Source: Acidobacteriota bacterium (GTDB lineage Bacteria; Acidobacteriota; Blastocatellia; RBC074). Taken from it: a DNA stretch of 64,000 nucleotides. The DNA is taken from assembly GCA_016196035.1 (NCBI GenBank), contig JACPYM010000037.1:1-64000 (forward strand), written 5' to 3'. The position numbers and the translations under genes were made by a program. Below are positions 18,401-27,514 of this stretch, one piece after another. Within the stretch, counting starts at the first letter, position 1; the number at the start of each line of letters is the position of its first letter. The notes below the pieces were generated by a model that had not been told where the DNA came from, made no database searches, and saw only the letters and a program-made list of their open reading frames with translations.

Positions 18401-21400
18401 GCCGTCGCGCTCGTGGCGATTGGCGTGTTGCCGTCGAACCACGCGAACGTAATGGGGTCGCCGTCAGGGTCGCTGCCGCTGCCACTGAGGGCGACCTGTC
18501 CGCCCGCCGCTGAAGCCGCTTCAAGCGGCGAAGCCACTGCGTTGGCATTGGCCGTCGGTGGGCGGTTGTTGGGCGAAGGTTCGGTGACCGTGACGTTGAA
18601 TGCCGCGCTGTTGGTGAGGCCGCCCTTGCCGTCGCTGGCCTGAATTTGCAGGTTGTTGAACGTGCCCGTTTCAGTCGGTGCGAGCCGCAAGGTCGCCGTG
18701 CGTTGCGGCGGATTGACGTTGATGAGCGTGGCGAAGGCGGGCGCGTTCTGCAACGTGAAGCCCACGCTGTCGTTGTCTTCGTCGCTGGCGCTGACAGCCA
18801 GTTCCAGCGTTTGGCCTTTGACCAGCGTTTGATTGCCGATGTTCGAGGTGAAGACCGGCGCGCGATTGCCCGGCTGGGCGTTGTTATTGGCGATGCGGCG
18901 CACACGCGAGTTGGCGCTGTCGCCGACATACAGATTGCCCAGCGCATCAAACGCCAGGCTGGACGGCATGCTGAATTGCGCCTGCAAGGCCGGGCCGCCA
19001 TCACCAGCGAAGCCTTGCGCGCCTGTGCCCGCGACGGTCTTGATCACTTGGCTGCCCGCGTTGACGCGGCGCACGCGGTGGTTGCCCTGCTCGACGAGGT
19101 AAAGATTGTTATTGCCATCCACTGCGACATCGCTGGGATTGTTCAGCACGGCATTATTCGCCGGGCCGTCATCGCCGCTGAAATCTTGCGCGCCCGTGCC
19201 TGCGATGGTGCTGATGTTTTTGGTCACGGCATCCACGCGGCGAATGCGCTGGTTGTTGCGGTCGGCGATAAAGAGATTGCCTTGCGCGTCGAAGGCCAAG
19301 CCGGTCGGATTGTTCATGCTTGCCAGCGTTGCCGCGCCACCATCGCCACTGAAACTTGCGGAGCCGTTGCCCGCATAAGTCGTGATCGTGTTGGTGCTGA
19401 GGTCTACGCGACGAATGCGGTGATTGCCGGAATCTGCGATGTAAACATTGCCTTGCGCATCCAGCGCGATGGCCGTGGGGCGCGTCAGCCGTGCCGCCGT
19501 GGCCGCGCCGTTATCGCCTTGCGAACCCGAGACGCCCGTCGGCGAACCGGCGAAATGCGCGATGCGTCCGTCGCTGGCGGTAACGCGCCGCACGCGGTGG
19601 AAGCTGGCGTCAGACACATACAGATTTCCCTGCGCGTCCACCGCCACGCCGCCCGGCGCGCCAAAGCTGGCATAGATGCCCAGATTGCCATCACCCGTGT
19701 TGGCGTTCGCGCCATTGCCCGCAACCGAGCGGATGACGCCTTGCGGATTCACCGCGCGCACGTTGCGGCTCAGGCCATCCACAAACAAAACATTGTTGTT
19801 GCGATCCACGCGCAAGGCGCGCGCTTCGCGCAAGGTGGCGTTCGTCGCCGGGCCGTTGTCGCCGCTGGAGCCGGAATTGCCGTTGCCCGCCAGCGTCGTG
19901 ATGTTGCCAAACACCGCTTCAGGTGCAGGGCCGCCGCCGCCCTGATTGACCGTGATGCGAAACGAAGCGCGCCCAATATTGTTGCGCGCATCTTTCGCGG
20001 TGAAATTGACGACGGTGGTGCCGAGCGTGAAGAGCGCACCCGAAGGCGGATCAGCCGTGACCGTGACCGGGCCGTCCACTGCGTCAGTGGCGGTCGGCAA
20101 GGTGAACGTCACGGTTGCGCCGCTGGCCGAAGTCGCGGCTGTCGTCACATCCGCCGGAACGTTGGCGAAGACCGGCGGCGCGGTATCTTGCACGACGACG
20201 GTTTGCGGCGTGGTCGTGGCGCTGGCGTCTTTGGCGTCGGTCGCGCGCAACGTGATGCTGTGCGAACCGAAAGCGAGCGTGACATTGGCCGTCGCCGTCG
20301 TGGCGATGCGCGTTGCGCCGTCGAACCATTGGTATGTGACCGGGTCGCCATCGGGGTCAGTGGCCGTGCCAACCAAAGTGACTTGGCGACCCGCGGGCGA
20401 ATTGGCTTCGAGTGGCGAGCCGAGAGGTTGTGCGCTCACCGTCGGCGCGCGATTCACATCGCTGACCGTCACCGTGAAGCTTTTGGTGTCGGTGGCGTCG
20501 CCATCATTGGCGACGATGGAAATTTGATAGACGCCCGCATCGCTGAAACCGGGCGCGAGTTGCAAGCTGGCCGTGCCATTGTTGGCGGGTGTAAACGTAG
20601 CAAAACTTGGTTTGTTATTGATCGTCAGCGTGAGCGGATCGTTGTTGCCATCGGTGGCGCTGATGTTCACCGTTTGCGTCTGGCCTTCATTGAGCGTGAC
20701 GTTGCTGATGGCCGCCAGCACGGGTGGTTGATTCGGCGTTTGCACCAATCTGCGAATGCGGTTGTTGTTGGTGTCGGTGAACAGCAGCGAATTGTCAGGC
20801 AGCGCCAGCAAGCTGACCGTGTATTGAATATCGAAGTTGCCGGTCGGATTCGGAAAATCCATGCGCGCCCGATTGGCCGCGCCGCCATCGCCGCCAAACC
20901 CGCGCTCGCCCGTGCCCGCCATCAGGCTGACCGTGCCCAGGGCATCGGTGGGCGCAACGATGCGCATGATCTGATTCGTGCCTGAGTTCGTGACGTAAAT
21001 ATTCCCGGCGCTATCGGTGATGACATCGCGCGGACGATTGATGCCGCGCGGCTGATCGGCGATGGCGACAAACGTCGCCCCCGACTGGCGCAAGACGCGA
21101 TTGGCCTTGGTGTCGGCAATCAGCAAACGACCTTGCGAATCAAAGGCAATGCCAGTTGCGCCGTTAGTCGCGAAGGGCGTGTCACCATCCGCGCCCGGCA
21201 CGCGCAAACTTTGAATTACGCCGGTCGCGCCATCCACAATGCGGATGCGGTTGCTGCCCTGATCGGCGATGTAAATGTTGCCTTGCGCGGTGACCGCGAC
21301 ATCGGTGGGGAAGATGACCGCGCGACTGGCCGGGCCGCCATCGCCGATGTTGCCGTTCGTGCCGTAACCGGAATTGGGCACGACATCGTTGACGCCAACC

Positions 21401-23238
21401 AGGTCTTTGATCTGACCGGGCGGCACGCTGATGCTGTTGGCAGGGTTGTTGGGGAAAAGCGTGACCTCGGCGTTCGAGGTGTTCAGAAAGCGGATGTGGC
21501 CGCTGCGGCGTCCGCTGACGGTGTTGGGCGGTTTGATCAGCGCGCCGTATTGCGAATCCACGATGTACAAACCATTGCTGACCGCAAACAGACCTTGCGG
21601 CGATTCGAAACTCGCCGTGATGATGCGGTCGTCATTGCGCTGGATGGTGGCGTTGTTGTTGAGCGTGACGATGTGGCCGGGTTGTACCGTGCGTTCCCAG
21701 GCCGTGCCGCCAAACAGCGTGACAGGCGTCGTGCCGCGATTGACATAACGCAGCAGGCTGATCGGCGACGGCGTCGTGTCGGCGATAAACAGATTGCCTT
21801 GCGTGTCTACGGCAATGCCGGTGGAGCCTTGCAATTCCGAACTCGTCGCCGGGATGTTGTCATACGGCCCTTCCTGTCCGTTGCCAACCACGGTGTTGAT
21901 TTGCTTGGCGCCGATGCTGACGCCCGCGACGGTGACGGATGCATTGCTCAAATTGGCATAGCGCGCCCGCCGGAACAGAAAGTCGGGAATGAACAAGCCG
22001 TTGGCATCGGCGGCAAACGGCACGCTGCGCTGATCGGTGCTGCTCGGCAAGGTGATGTTGGCCGCGAGCGCCAAGCCGCCATCGCCGCAGGTGGGCCGGT
22101 TGAGCTGATCGCAAACCGTGGCGCTGTTGTCACCCACCACGGCGGTCACGGTGCCGTTGGCATCCACCCGCGCGTATTGCTGGCGATTGCCGAGCGCCAC
22201 ATAAATCGTCCCGTTGGGCGCGAGCGTCAGCCCCGTCGGGAAATCCAGCCGCGAGGCGATGGAAGTGATCGTGCCCGCGCCATCAATTTTGCGCACCGCG
22301 CCCGGATTGCGCCGCGCGTCGCCACCCTCGGCAATCAGCAAATTGCCCGCACTGTCAATGATCATGCCCAAGGGGCTGACGATACGCGCTTCGGTCGCCG
22401 CGCCATTGTCGCCATTGCCCGTGCCCGGTTCGCCGCCCCCGGCATACACGCTTTCCTGCCCGGTCGCGCCATCCAGACGCCAGATCACTTTGGTGGTCGA
22501 ATTGATGGTCAGCGTGCTGACATAAAAGAAATCGCGCGTTTGCGGTTTGAAGGCCAGCGCCCGCAGTTCGGGCCGCGCGATGGAAAAAACCTGGCCGATC
22601 ATGCCCGGCGCGGTCGTCGCGCCAAAAAAGGTGAGACTTTGCGTGCCGACGTTGATCACGCGAATCGCATTGACCAGCGGCGTGCAGATGTAAACAGCAT
22701 TGCCCGACGGGTCTACGACCAGGCCCGTCACCAGCGATAAATCCACTTCGCGCGCCATGCCGAGTTCCGGTACCGCGCCGCTGCCCGCGACCAAGCCGAT
22801 TTGTCCCGGCGGAATCGTCGCGCCCGCCAGTGTGACCGCGTTGGCGGTGGTATTGACGAAGCGCAACAGGCTGGAATTGTTGACTTCGTCCACCACATAA
22901 AAGCCGCGCCCCAACGGGTCGAGTGCCGTGGCCGAAGGGTAAACCATCGGCGCCTCGCGCGGCGGCACGTTGTTGGAAAAGCCGCCGCCCGCAATCGTCG
23001 AAATGATCGTGCGCGCCCCCACGCCGCCTTGTACCGGGGCGGCCAAGCCAAAGGCCGTCCCTATGCGCGCCAGGAAACCTGACACTTGTGTTTCCATCGC
23101 CGCTGCCTGGTGTGTTTGCCAAACAGCGCCGCCCACGCCGAGAGCGAGCAAAGTCAGAGTGAACCCCAACCGGCGTTGCAAACGGGAAAGCAGGTGAGGC
23201 ACAGACACGCGTGGTCGCAGGTGAGGAAAACGATTCAT
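15403..23238 (-). CDS. giant secreted NHL-repeat/HYR/PA14/TIG protein
   Basis: A 2,611-residue protein with an N-terminal signal-like helix (GFTLTLLALGVGGAVW, then HQAAA). Domain order from the N-terminus: a long NHL/SO-type propeller block (about 20.7-23.0 kb); a cadherin-like/Ig domain and a HYR domain (NVPADVTTAATSASGATVTF, 19.9-20.2 kb); NHL block 2 (18.9-19.9 kb); Ig-like and HYR 2 (18.0-18.8 kb); NHL block 3 (16.95-18.0 kb); Ig-like; a PA14 lectin-like domain (WKGEYFSNRLLQG, DNFSIRWTR, DGVRLYVDD; 16.26-16.68 kb); two Ig/PKD-like domains; and a C-terminal IPT/TIG domain. The start at 23238 follows AGGAG by 7 bases; an upstream ATG at 23292 lacks this. It is probably an extracellular binding or adhesion protein. 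No enzyme motif was found. Confidence 0.9.
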   Translation of the reverse strand: MNRFPHLRPRVSVPHLLSRLQRRLGFTLTLLALGVGGAVWQTHQAAAMETQVSGFLARIGTAFGLAAPVQGGVGARTIISTIAGGGFSNNVPPREAPMVYPSATALDPLGRGFYVVDEVNNSSLLRFVNTTANAVTLAGATIPPGQIGLVAGSGAVPELGMAREVDLSLVTGLVVDPSGNAVYICTPLVNAIRVINVGTQSLTFFGATTAPGMIGQVFSIARPELRALAFKPQTRDFFYVSTLTINSTTKVIWRLDGATGQESVYAGGGEPGTGNGDNGAATEARIVSPLGMIIDSAGNLLIAEGGDARRNPGAVRKIDGAGTITSIASRLDFPTGLTLAPNGTIYVALGNRQQYARVDANGTVTAVVGDNSATVCDQLNRPTCGDGGLALAANITLPSSTDQRSVPFAADANGLFIPDFLFRRARYANLSNASVTVAGVSIGAKQINTVVGNGQEGPYDNIPATSSELQGSTGIAVDTQGNLFIADTTPSPISLLRYVNRGTTPVTLFGGTAWERTVQPGHIVTLNNNATIQRNDDRIITASFESPQGLFAVSNGLYIVDSQYGALIKPPNTVSGRRSGHIRFLNTSNAEVTLFPNNPANSISVPPGQIKDLVGVNDVVPNSGYGTNGNIGDGGPASRAVIFPTDVAVTAQGNIYIADQGSNRIRIVDGATGVIQSLRVPGADGDTPFATNGATGIAFDSQGRLLIADTKANRVLRQSGATFVAIADQPRGINRPRDVITDSAGNIYVTNSGTNQIMRIVAPTDALGTVSLMAGTGERGFGGDGGAANRARMDFPNPTGNFDIQYTVSLLALPDNSLLFTDTNNNRIRRLVQTPNQPPVLAAISNVTLNEGQTQTVNISATDGNNDPLTLTINNKPSFATFTPANNGTASLQLAPGFSDAGVYQISIVANDGDATDTKSFTVTVSDVNRAPTVSAQPLGSPLEANSPAGRQVTLVGTATDPDGDPVTYQWFDGATRIATTATANVTLAFGSHSITLRATDAKDASATTTPQTVVVQDTAPPVFANVPADVTTAATSASGATVTFTLPTATDAVDGPVTVTADPPSGALFTLGTTVVNFTAKDARNNIGRASFRITVNQGGGGPAPEAVFGNITTLAGNGNSGSSGDNGPATNATLREARALRVDRNNNVLFVDGLSRNVRAVNPQGVIRSVAGNGANANTGDGNLGIYASFGAPGGVAVDAQGNLYVSDASFHRVRRVTASDGRIAHFAGSPTGVSGSQGDNGAATAARLTRPTAIALDAQGNVYIADSGNHRIRRVDLSTNTITTYAGNGSASFSGDGGAATLASMNNPTGLAFDAQGNLFIADRNNQRIRRVDAVTKNISTIAGTGAQDFSGDDGPANNAVLNNPSDVAVDGNNNLYLVEQGNHRVRRVNAGSQVIKTVAGTGAQGFAGDGGPALQAQFSMPSSLAFDALGNLYVGDSANSRVRRIANNNAQPGNRAPVFTSNIGNQTLVKGQTLELAVSASDEDNDSVGFTLQNAPAFATLINVNPPQRTATLRLAPTETGTFNNLQIQASDGKGGLTNSAAFNVTVTEPSPNNRPPTANANAVASPLEAASAAGGQVALSGSGSDPDGDPITFAWFDGNTPIATSATATVILGIGTHSLRLAVSDNRGGTTSTPAQTVVVQDTTPPTLTNVPADVTTPAASASGANVTFLLPTATDLVDGNVAVTAEPTSGALFPVGTTTVNFTARDARGNVGRASFRITVTPSGGMGGGVTAFTISTVAGNGAYGFSGDGDLAVTAALRSTTALSFDKDGQLLIVDAQSRNVRRVFLAGATPGVIRTAAGNGANANSGDNGPAIYASFGATGGAAVAVNTQDAQGNIYVSDSVFHRVRKIGADGRIAHFAGSLNGVGGSVGDFGSATSARLNRPGALAVDAQNNVYIADMANQRIRRVDAATGLITTYAGNGGAGFGGDNGPANQATLNNPTGLAFDAQGNLYIADRGNQRIRRVDAVSKTITTAAGDGTQNFGGEDGPATNAQFNNPSDIGVDGNGNLYIVDQGNHRVRRVDGASRLIKTIAGNGVAGFDGDGGAAAQAKLNLPSSVTVAADGSVFIGDAGNLRVRKLTPAGPANRAPVITTTLGEQTLTRGQTLDVPLSATDEDGDPVTFTLLNAPGFASIVNANPAQRTATLRLTPTTAGMFDNVRVQAEDSKGGKTPSAAFTIKVNEASSCAANVPAERWKGEYFSNRLLQGTPVLVRDDGAGNLNFSFGLESPSAACNVPVDNFSIRWTRAVNFDAGVYRFAVTGDDGVRLYVDDVIRLDQWKDQSETSFTADVQLSAGLHTLRFEHYDAGGLAAARLSWAPVTVGNHAPVIETIPNQTVVRGQTIEVEIRATDADGDPVTFALENAPAFITLTKANSAQRTATLHIAPPAGDNTALYTLRINANDGRGGVSTSNPFTLTVADNLNNQPPVAVANRLPDTLIANESGQASVQLDGSASSDPEGDQLSFTWLDRGTAIASGAVAEVRLPLGEHLLALRVSDGRGGVSTTNAQKLTVLANNAASLSVTSVSPSMGKAGKTVTITLSGTGFVPGTQVQLSGGGITTATTYLNSTQLNVRVVISTAALTNLRNLIITNPSGETLVKANAFAVSP

Positions 23239-23820
23239 GCAAAAACTCCTAGCGGACAGGACTACCAGGCGACGCCGGGCGTTGCGGAACAATTAATTCG
23301 GGTAATTCAGGCGGGGCTAGCAAGCGGGGTGTTCTTTGCCAGTAGCAGCGGTCAGCCAGTTCGTAGGAGAAAATCCGCCGGGATTTTCAGCAAAATAAAG
23401 CCGTGGGATCAATCAGAACGCCGTACCAGTCATTTACCAAACCCGGACACCAAACTCATTCGCCAAACACCAATGCAAGTCACTCTCTCGGTTCGTAACG
23501 TTTGCTTACTTTGCATCGTTGACCGGTGACGGGCCGGTGACAGGATGACGGGATGTGCCGATGCAAACCAGGGGTCAAATTTGTTGTGGTGCAGGGGTCT
23601 GAGGTTCGCCACAACGGCGGCCATTCAAGCGCATGTCCCAAGCGCAAGTCAAGTCATGTTTCTGCTTGATTTTACGGCTTTTGGACAAACATAAGATTAA
23701 TTTGGGGACGATTACACAGACATGGCTGAACACTCTAAAAACGATGGTATTGCTCGACAAGCTGGCCTGCAATGATTTAACAAAGATAGACCTTCCTGGG
23801 AAGTTCACCATAGCTTGCAG
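23239..23820. other. 580-bp intergenic region
   Basis: It lies between the start of the giant NHL gene and the original stop of the HerA gene. It should hold the NHL gene promoter and leader. Small open frames exist on both strands but lack ribosome sites and family features. No repeat or RNA gene was recognised. Confidence 0.4.
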
Positions 23821-23897
23821 TTACTCAATCATCCTCAATCGGCATGGTGTCGGATCAACTGCAACAAGTAATGGCCTAGTTATTCCTGCAAATGAAA
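23821..23897 (-). pseudogene. severed C-terminal codons of the HerA gene
   Basis: Read on the minus strand in the right phase after a CTAG, this encodes SFAGITRPLLVAVDPTPC followed by RLRMIE and TAA (23823-23821). This is the expected C-terminal end of HerA/DUF87-type ATPases. It is cut off from the gene body by the element at 23898-24016. Removing 115 bp (element plus one CTAG) restores one frame of 1,857 bases (618 codons plus stop). Confidence 0.9.
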
Positions 23898-24016
23898 CTA
23901 GTACTCCATCAAGCTCCATCAAGCTGAAAATGAGGGATGTAGGGCGGGATTTAATCCCGCCCTACATCCCGGATGCGCTCTCAGCATCCATCACTTACAG
24001 CTTGATGGAGTACTAG
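23898..24016. mobile_element. miniature inverted-repeat element inserted at CTAG (IS630/Tc1-like ends)
   Basis: The inverted ends CTAGTACTCCATCAAGCT (23898-23915) and AGCTTGATGGAGTACTAG (23999-24016) match over 18 bases, and CTAG is present on both sides. The core is an almost perfect palindrome: 18-base arms at 23934-23951 and 23953-23970 around GGGATGTAGGGCGGGATT. The net insertion is 115 bp. A CTAG target with central TA duplication is the known preference of IS630-type transposases, so I infer mobilisation in trans by such an enzyme. None is encoded in the window. Confidence 0.88.
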
Positions 24017-25792
24017 CGCCTGCCCCGGCGTTAGATTGGGCAACCGGTTCCACAAGCCTTCGTCTACGCTGCCGAGAGAGCGTTTAAGTCGGTTGATGAC
24101 ATTGACGTCCGCAATTTTGTGCAAAACGTAATTGTTGATCAGTCCCAAAACTTCGTCGGGTAAGTGTTGTGGTAACTGCGTTACGAACATCAGGCCCAGC
24201 CAACGTTTGCGTCCGCGTTTGGCAATGCGCTCGATTTGTTGGTGCAGCACTGGCATCTGCTTGATGCGCTCTTTGGAGAGGAACTCGTGCGCCTCTTCAA
24301 TCACCACGACAACCTTGCGCATTGGCTCACCCTTTTCGCTCGCCTGATAGTTTTCATCTTGCTGCAAATGCAACCCGCGTAGGATTTCAGAGATAGCTAG
24401 ATTGTTGATTTGCGGCGAATCTGTGTCGCTCAGATCAATAATAGTTATGCGACTTGGTTCGGTCATTGCCTTATAGTTCGGTGGCGCGGCTTGCGGATTG
24501 TCAAAAATCTTCAGCCGCAACAACCGACTTAAGCTGCCTTGCACTTTACGCCAACTGCCGATGTGCCCTGGCAGCTTGGATTCTTTGATGATTGCCTGAA
24601 TCTGCTTTGAATTCTCGCGTAGCGGCTTTACTTGTAAATAATTGAAGTCATCCGATCCCTCCACCGTGTCAGCACACATCCGCACAATCTCGTACATCAT
24701 CTGCAAAATCAGGCGCGGATAACCCTGTTCCATTTCATCCAACTCAAACACTTTCTCTTCGTCGGCTTTGCTAAAAGGGTTGATCTTCGGATCGCGCATT
24801 AACCTGCGCGCGATGTCGTAGGCTTTTAGGAAGCGTTCCTCTTGTGCCGGGTTGAAGTCGAGAATCTCCATCACAGCATGTGGTGACAGATTCTCGTATT
24901 TCAGGCAGAACTCTTTGCGGTCTGCATATTGCGCATTGGTCGTCGCGCGTCCGACCAAATGATACAGGCCAACGTTCTTCACACCTTGTGGCGCCAAGCC
25001 GCGCTGCGCCAGCGCGGTCAGCATTACGGCGTCTTCCGTCTGCTGCATCATCTGCGTGTACTCGCCTTCCGTATCGAAGATGACCACCGCCACACCACTC
25101 GCGCCCAGCTTGCCAATCAAGCCGGAAACAGTGGTGGATTTGCCGCCGCCAGTCGTGCCGAGGATGCCGGTATGTCTGGGCAGCACGTCTTTGCGTGCCG
25201 TCGAAAACGAGACCAGCACGCTCTCGTAGCCAACCGCCAGCCCAATCGTCACATCGCCGAGCAAGCGCAAGCGCTCCGCCGTCTCCGCTTCACCGATCAC
25301 AAAGACCGGGCTGTTGGGCAGCGGACGAAAGCGCGGCGGCACGAGTTTGTCCTCAAACTCTTCGCCGAGAATTTCCGCCTGCACGCGCCCATGATAACGC
25401 GGTGTAAAGGTCGCCCCACGCACCGTCGTGGTGACGACCAACGGCGCATCGGCGCGCAACCCGTCCGGCTCGGCAAAAGGCCCTTCGACAACGGCGGCCA
25501 CATACTGCCGCCCGTCGCCACCTTTGCTAAGGGGGCGGCTCTTGATGCGCACGAGCGATTGCGAGGGCACGCTGCGAATCTCTTCAGCAGGCAACAGAAT
25601 CGTCACCGTATTGTCCTTACTGGCGGGCATGTCGTACATCGTGCGCCCGACCGCGCCTTGAAACGCTTTGTCCTCCTGCCACGCGCCGCCTGCCAGGTTG
25701 ATCTCTTCGTCCAGCAAGCCGACAAACTCGCCTGGCATGGTTGGTACGGCAGCGTCGCTGTTTGCGAGTCCATTACTTTGCGGTTGATCCAT
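23981..25792 (-). CDS. HerA-type DNA-translocating ATPase (DUF87), C-terminus replaced by an element
   Basis: A 603-residue hexameric-helicase-like ATPase. Seen: N-terminal HAS-barrel-like region, Walker A GTTGGGKSTTV near residue 215, Walker B with VVVIEEAHEFLS near 500, and a later arginine-finger region RIAKRGRKRWLGLMFVTQ. HerA pumps DNA and, with NurA, resects DNA ends; bacterial relatives also occur in defence loci. The start has GGAGG 5 bases upstream and lies 2 bases after the NurA-like stop. The last 9 residues (LHQAVSDGC) come from the inserted element and replace 24 native ones. In HerA structures the C-terminal tail braces neighbouring subunits, so the hexamer may be weakened. Activity is uncertain. 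Confidence 0.85.
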   Translation of the reverse strand: MDQPQSNGLANSDAAVPTMPGEFVGLLDEEINLAGGAWQEDKAFQGAVGRTMYDMPASKDNTVTILLPAEEIRSVPSQSLVRIKSRPLSKGGDGRQYVAAVVEGPFAEPDGLRADAPLVVTTTVRGATFTPRYHGRVQAEILGEEFEDKLVPPRFRPLPNSPVFVIGEAETAERLRLLGDVTIGLAVGYESVLVSFSTARKDVLPRHTGILGTTGGGKSTTVSGLIGKLGASGVAVVIFDTEGEYTQMMQQTEDAVMLTALAQRGLAPQGVKNVGLYHLVGRATTNAQYADRKEFCLKYENLSPHAVMEILDFNPAQEERFLKAYDIARRLMRDPKINPFSKADEEKVFELDEMEQGYPRLILQMMYEIVRMCADTVEGSDDFNYLQVKPLRENSKQIQAIIKESKLPGHIGSWRKVQGSLSRLLRLKIFDNPQAAPPNYKAMTEPSRITIIDLSDTDSPQINNLAISEILRGLHLQQDENYQASEKGEPMRKVVVVIEEAHEFLSKERIKQMPVLHQQIERIAKRGRKRWLGLMFVTQLPQHLPDEVLGLINNYVLHKIADVNVINRLKRSLGSVDEGLWNRLPNLTPGQALVLHQAVSDGC

Positions 25793-25794
25793 CT

Positions 25795-26664
<870 letters not shown>

Positions 26665-26763
26665 GCCGTCACAGGCTTCGACGCAGTTGTTAGATCAACG
26701 TCAGCCTTAGTTTTGTGACTTGCCAATGAGTTTAGGCTCAGGTGATCGAAGAATGAAGAAGGC

Positions 26764-27060
26764 TTATATCTCTTGATCGGCTTTCGAAAGCTGAATTTCA
26801 GTTATTCCGTAACCAGCGAGGTAAATATGATCCAGATGGAACTGAAGATATTTTCGATTTAGCCCGTGCTCGCGACAGACGCTGAGTCTTTGGCCTTTAC
26901 TGTGCTGTTCTTTATCAATCGCAAGTACTTCTAGGCTGGAAGGTACAATAGCTAAAACTCCCAAGTCCATCATACAGTGATGAGTTGGGCATAAGGCGAT
27001 GATATTACTCGCGTGATCTGGGCCTCCGTACTTCTTTCTAATCGAATGTATAGGTCCCAT
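26764..27060 (-). CDS. HNH nuclease domain, C-terminal fragment
   Basis: A 98-residue frame with the core of a zinc-type HNH domain: HSIRKKYGGPDHASNIIALC followed by PTHHCMMDLGVLAI. HNH domains nick or cut DNA. The frame overlaps by 91 bases, in a different phase, the preceding 144-codon frame. The first half of the HNH fold and a ribosome site are missing. A frameshift near 27050 that split one nuclease gene is the likely explanation. It may be a broken restriction-type enzyme, given the methylase next door. Confidence 0.6.
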   Translation of the reverse strand: MGPIHSIRKKYGGPDHASNIIALCPTHHCMMDLGVLAIVPSSLEVLAIDKEQHSKGQRLSVCREHGLNRKYLQFHLDHIYLAGYGITEIQLSKADQEI

Positions 27061-27404
27061 CTACCATCGCGCCTGTTTGATGGTTTCTGGCTTAGGAGCA
27101 CCTTGATCTGGCCGAACGGAATAAAGTATCTGCCATGATCACCGCAAAGCAGAACCATCCAGGCATGATCCTCGCTCCACTTGAGCATCTGAGCATATTT
27201 GGTTTTTGCCAGCGAGAACCAATAGTAGCCTCTCCGCTCATAGTAAGCCTGCGCGTTGTAGGCAATGAGGATACATTCTCGATTATCAACCACAAGGACG
27301 CTCTCACCTGTCTCCTTCACTTCTCCAAATCTTTCCAGGAAATTAGCCAGTTGCTGGATAGCAGTGGCACTCTCCTTAGTTCTTCCCGAAAATTTAATTC
27401 GCAT
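26970..27404 (-). CDS. unknown protein, probable N-terminal half of the split HNH nuclease
   Basis: A 144-residue frame with a good ribosome site (GGAG 7 bases before ATG). Its middle (WSEDHAWMVLLCGDHGRYFI, FGQIKVLLSQKPSN, DGRWDLYIRLE) resembles no family I can name with confidence. After RRDGRW the frame probably leaves the true protein, since the neighbouring frame continues as an HNH domain. Joined, they would make a protein of about 215 residues with an N-terminal recognition-like domain and a C-terminal HNH domain. That join is inference. Confidence 0.55.
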   Translation of the reverse strand: MRIKFSGRTKESATAIQQLANFLERFGEVKETGESVLVVDNRECILIAYNAQAYYERRGYYWFSLAKTKYAQMLKWSEDHAWMVLLCGDHGRYFIPFGQIKVLLSQKPSNRRDGRWDLYIRLERSTEAQITRVISSPYAQLITV

Positions 27405-27514
27405 AAGTTAGCTCCATAACCATTGAAGAGAATAATCAAAGGAAGAAACATCTACTACGAATTGCTGAGATGTAGAGGCGCATTCGCGGAGTAACCCTGA
27501 CTGCTGATTCGACA

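Noticed and set aside
18646-20985. 779-codon open frame on the plus strand
   Set aside because: Shadow of the same NHL gene; no ribosome site or recognisable domain.
21133-22740. 535-codon open frame on the plus strand
   Set aside because: Again antisense to NHL blades, with an unlikely composition.
23633-24016. 127-codon plus-strand frame
   Set aside because: It is antisense to the severed HerA tail and runs through the palindromic element; no family features.
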